Below are positions 61,525 to 64,000 of a stretch of DNA of 64,000 nt, piece after piece. The DNA comes from Pseudothermotoga_B sp051235805 (lineage in GTDB: Bacteria > Thermotogota > Thermotogae > Thermotogales > DSM-5069): positions 186,001-250,000 of the forward strand of contig NZ_JBPNXV010000001.1 of assembly GCF_051235805.1 (NCBI RefSeq), written 5' to 3'. Positions within the stretch are counted from its first letter, which is position 1. Each line of letters starts with the position of its first letter. The notes below the pieces were generated by a model. That model was not told the DNA's origin and made no database searches. It saw only the letters and a list, made by a program, of their open reading frames with translations. Position numbers and translations under genes: made by a program.

Positions 61525-62664
61525 TCAGCAGTATTCGAGTTTTACGATCTTTCCCTTTTGTTGTAGGATTTGAGCGATGTCTTGAACCAAACGAAATTTC
61601 AAAGATATGTCATGGCTGAAAAGTGGGTTTTGATGGGCAGGGTTTATCGCTCTCCCGACGAAGAAGTTTATCTGATCTGCTTCAAGTAGCATGTCGACAA
61701 GGATACTCGCACCATATCCCAGATTCTGTTGCTGTCCGTTCAAGTATCTGAAAGCGTGTGTCAAGGTTACTATTCCCTCTGTTATCAGGTCGATTCCTTC
61801 CATCTTTCCAACAGGTGGTAGGTCTTCAGAGAAAGAACGAAGATCTAAGTCAATTTTCTTTTTGAGAACTCTTTCAAAGATCTGGGCTGTTGTGCCTCCG
61901 CAAATGACTTTCTTGCCTTGTTGTTCCATAAAGGTTTTCACCAAAAACTCATCCTTTGTCTTGTCTTCCGGTGGTCCAACGAAGAGGTTCAAAGTTTGTA
62001 GTGTTTTGAATCGAACTACAGCGGCAAGAGCATCATCGCCTCTTGTTCCGTTGTCAAGTCTTTGAGCAAGTCGAACAAGATGCCTGACAACGCTCGAAGG
62101 TTTTATCTTCTTTTCGAGCAATGTTGATATTTCCCTTGTTATGTTCTTGATACCAAATCCGAGTGGAAAAGTACTTGTGCCCATACCGGCTTGTGAGATT
62201 CCGTCTGTCATGATGAAGAGGCTGTCACCTTCTTGAGGCGTGATCTTTGCGATCGAGATTTCTTTATCATGAACGGTGGTGGTTGTTTTTTTAAGTTCAA
62301 GTATCTTCCCTTCTCTGAAGTAGAGAACGACTGGGAATTCGTATTCCACAATCGAACACGCATTTTGATTAGCGTTGAAGATGACCGAACAAAGATTGGC
62401 ATAACTAATACCTCTGACTTTACACACTGGCAGAGTAGCCAAGATTGAGGAAAAAACTTCGTCGATAGGAAGATCGTTGAAGAGCATTGTTGTTGCCATC
62501 GAGGTGGTCAGTGTAGAGAGTATACTCGCCTTTACCCCGCTACCAAGGCCATCTGAAACACTCAGCACCACTTTGTTTGAATCTCTCTTTATAGCCACTG
62601 AATCTCCACAGATTTCTTCACCGTTTTTGTTCTTCTTTGCGTAATCGATTTCGCAAGTGAGCAT
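61525..62664 (-). CDS. SpoIIE/PP2C-family protein phosphatase
   Basis: A 379-residue protein. The PP2C (SpoIIE) domain covers about the first 215 residues: GDSVAIKRDSNKVVLSVSDG with metal Asp and GSGVKAS, then FIMTDGISQAGMG and NGTRGDDALAAVV. The C-terminal 160 residues are unrecognised, with GPPEDKTKDEFLVKTFMEQQ. ATG 62664 is chosen since it lies 2 bp after the previous stop and the product then starts with LTCEIDYAKKNKNG. Such phosphatases accompany sensory [FeFe] hydrogenases in clostridial and thermotogal operons. A signalling role (dephosphorylating a partner in response to H2 or redox) is inferred. Confidence 0.9.
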   Translation of the reverse strand: MLTCEIDYAKKNKNGEEICGDSVAIKRDSNKVVLSVSDGLGSGVKASILSTLTTSMATTMLFNDLPIDEVFSSILATLPVCKVRGISYANLCSVIFNANQNACSIVEYEFPVVLYFREGKILELKKTTTTVHDKEISIAKITPQEGDSLFIMTDGISQAGMGTSTFPLGFGIKNITREISTLLEKKIKPSSVVRHLVRLAQRLDNGTRGDDALAAVVRFKTLQTLNLFVGPPEDKTKDEFLVKTFMEQQGKKVICGGTTAQIFERVLKKKIDLDLRSFSEDLPPVGKMEGIDLITEGIVTLTHAFRYLNGQQQNLGYGASILVDMLLEADQINFFVGRAINPAHQNPLFSHDISLKFRLVQDIAQILQQKGKIVKLEYC

Positions 62665-62665
62665 C

Positions 62666-64000
62666 TCATTCCTCCATGAACTTGCGTAGTTCCACAAAAT
62701 GACTCTTGGTCTCTGCGATAGATTCACCCAGTAATCCTGCTATCTCTTGTGCAATCCTCATTTGTTTGGAGAGCATTTCTTCGATCTTGTTGAGTGTCTC
62801 GTGTTTGATTGCTTTTAGTTTGTCTTCTTGTTGTTTCTCCTTGGTCATGTCCACGAGCAGAAGAACTTCGCTGGCATCCTGTGGTAGTTTGAACGATTTT
62901 ATGAAGAAGTAACCTTTCTCTGAGATCTCCAAAATTTGGTTCGCTTGGGTTGATATTTCTCTGAGCAAGTTCATTGTTTCTTCTGCCGAAAGACCTGTCA
63001 GAAAGTTTTGTGCCGCTTTGTTTTTGTAAAGGATTTTATCGTCTTTGTATATGATTATCGCGTTTGGAGATTCTTCGACGACTCTGTTAGTCGCGGCTTT
63101 GAGTTTGTCAACAAGGTAGGTGATGCACATTTCTCTTTCGGCTCTGTTCATGGCAACCGCTACTGCCTTATCTCTGCAGCTTTCATAACCACAGGCACCA
63201 CAGTTGAGTTGTTTCTTGGGATCGTCCTTCCCGAGTGATCTCAAGATCTCTTGGATTTGAGCTTCGCTAACTGTGTGTGGAATATCTTTTTTCGAGAACT
63301 TTCTCGTCAAATCGATGGAAAAAACTGATTTATCAATCTTTTCCTCTATCGAGTTGAGTCTTTTGATATGCTCTATGATTCTTCGTCGCTTTTCTAAGAG
63401 ACCTATGTCCTTCCTTATCGCTGGGCCGTTGATACAACCACCTTCACAGGCTGAAGCCTCTATGAATACGGTTGTTTCGAAGGTTTCAATGTGAGAAAAA
63501 ATCCTTGCGATGTTTTCAACTCCTTCTACTACAAGATGGTCTACCCAGTTGCCTTGTACGGTGTAGTTTATGCCTCCGGAAGTTGGATACATTCTTGCTC
63601 TTTGAGGGTAGGGTGGTGTGGGTAATTCATCAGGCAAGTCTTTGATTCGCATATTTCTATCCTTCAGGAATTCATCGAATTCTTCAAAGGTCATAACGAT
63701 ATCGACTAAGGTCCTTTCGTTTTTCTTGGCTATGCACGGACCTAAAAAAACAACAGGAAAGTCACCATATCGTTCTTTCAGAAATTTGGCGTGAGCACCC
63801 ATAGGCGAGACAAATGGTGCGAGATACTTTTGTGCTTGAGGATAGTATTTCTCAGCGAGATTTACAACAACCGGACATGCTGTGGTGATGAGGATCTTTT
63901 GAACTGAGAATTGTTCTGAATACTTTTGTGAAACGAGCTCTGCACCAAGCGATGTTTCTTGAACAACTATAGCTCCTAATCTTTTGAGCAGAGATATGAC
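62666..64000 (-). CDS. hydS: Sensory-type [FeFe] hydrogenase-like protein with PAS domain (partial, start outside)
   Basis: At least 444 residues; the 5' end lies beyond the window. The frame reads on from the right edge and shows an H-cluster L1 motif TTACPVVVNLAEKYYPQ, L2 FLGPCIAKKNERT and L3 EASACEGGCINGPA. All ligand cysteines are visible, but the residues around them differ from HydA. A [4Fe-4S] domain CGACGYESCRDKAV follows, then a PAS domain (SPNAIIIYKDDKILYKNKAA) and a coiled C-terminal tail. This plan matches group C (HydS) hydrogenases, thought to sense rather than make H2. It is the first gene seen of the PP2C-hydCBA-rex operon. Confidence 0.88.
   Translation of the reverse strand, partial: VISLLKRLGAIVVQETSLGAELVSQKYSEQFSVQKILITTACPVVVNLAEKYYPQAQKYLAPFVSPMGAHAKFLKERYGDFPVVFLGPCIAKKNERTLVDIVMTFEEFDEFLKDRNMRIKDLPDELPTPPYPQRARMYPTSGGINYTVQGNWVDHLVVEGVENIARIFSHIETFETTVFIEASACEGGCINGPAIRKDIGLLEKRRRIIEHIKRLNSIEEKIDKSVFSIDLTRKFSKKDIPHTVSEAQIQEILRSLGKDDPKKQLNCGACGYESCRDKAVAVAMNRAEREMCITYLVDKLKAATNRVVEESPNAIIIYKDDKILYKNKAAQNFLTGLSAEETMNLLREISTQANQILEISEKGYFFIKSFKLPQDASEVLLLVDMTKEKQQEDKLKAIKHETLNKIEEMLSKQMRIAQEIAGLLGESIAETKSHFVELRKFMEE

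Overview
The window looks like a chromosomal segment of a thermophilic fermentative bacterium of the Thermotogae, most likely Pseudothermotoga-like. I infer this from gene content, not from a database match. It carries a GH13 protein closely resembling the Thermotoga maltosyltransferase, a trimeric NAD-linked [FeFe] hydrogenase with Rex, SpoVS in a non-sporulating context, class II photolyase, and frequent GTG/TTG starts behind strong Shine-Dalgarno sequences. No rRNA, prophage or insertion sequence was seen.

Left part (1-12.8 kb, minus strand). A catabolic operon encodes a tripartite tricarboxylate-type transporter (TctC, TctA, TctB), malic enzyme and a split UxaA-family dehydratase that runs off the window. 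Next come a CoA-binding protein, a D-Ala-D-Ala-ligase-like ATP-grasp enzyme, and two large Ig-repeat lipoproteins (1599 and 498 aa), probably envelope components.

12.8-25.8 kb. An alpha/beta hydrolase precedes rpsF-ssb-rpsR, which has a candidate S6:S18 leader. Then come carbamate kinase, a four-tRNA cluster (Gly, Arg, His, Arg), spoVS, a von Willebrand A protein, and a minus-strand block of a HAD phosphatase, a DegT aminotransferase, lnt, deoB and a creatininase-family protein, followed by tRNA-Leu(GAG).

25.9-29.1 kb. A CRISPR array of 43 repeats of 36 bp and 42 spacers has no cas gene anywhere in the window. Decayed repeats lie at the left, and an AT-rich leader with a promoter lies at the right, so it is probably transcribed leftward (minus strand). 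The spacers are A-rich over T on the plus strand and many read as peptide-coding there, so the crRNAs would be antisense to viral mRNAs. A group of spacers, five of them consecutive, comes from one conserved viral motif. This is the most interesting part of the window. It is followed by about 900 bp without genes.

30-46 kb. Genes are degV, a Cache-PAS-GGDEF cyclase, tRNA-Leu(CAA) and an AEC transporter. A plus-strand operon follows (DUF362 ferredoxin protein, S-adenosylhomocysteinase, maltosyltransferase, an unknown protein, a YhaN-like coiled-coil ATPase). A minus-strand operon then encodes a GAF-GGDEF protein, a Gfo/Idh/MocA oxidoreductase, WecB, a divergent fumarase-beta-like protein and an M50-like protein that has lost its HExxH motif.

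46-56 kb. An ABC-2 exporter has no canonical start codon on its ATPase gene. A repair group follows (flavodoxin, DUF123 protein, photolyase, MsrBA, cupin), then a type II restriction-modification pair and tRNA-Asn.

56-64 kb (minus strand). A hydrogen and redox module encodes a sensory-type [FeFe]-hydrogenase-like protein with PAS, a SpoIIE/PP2C phosphatase, HydC, HydB, HydA, Rex and a truncated GntR regulator. It links NADH/NAD sensing, hydrogen sensing and hydrogen production.
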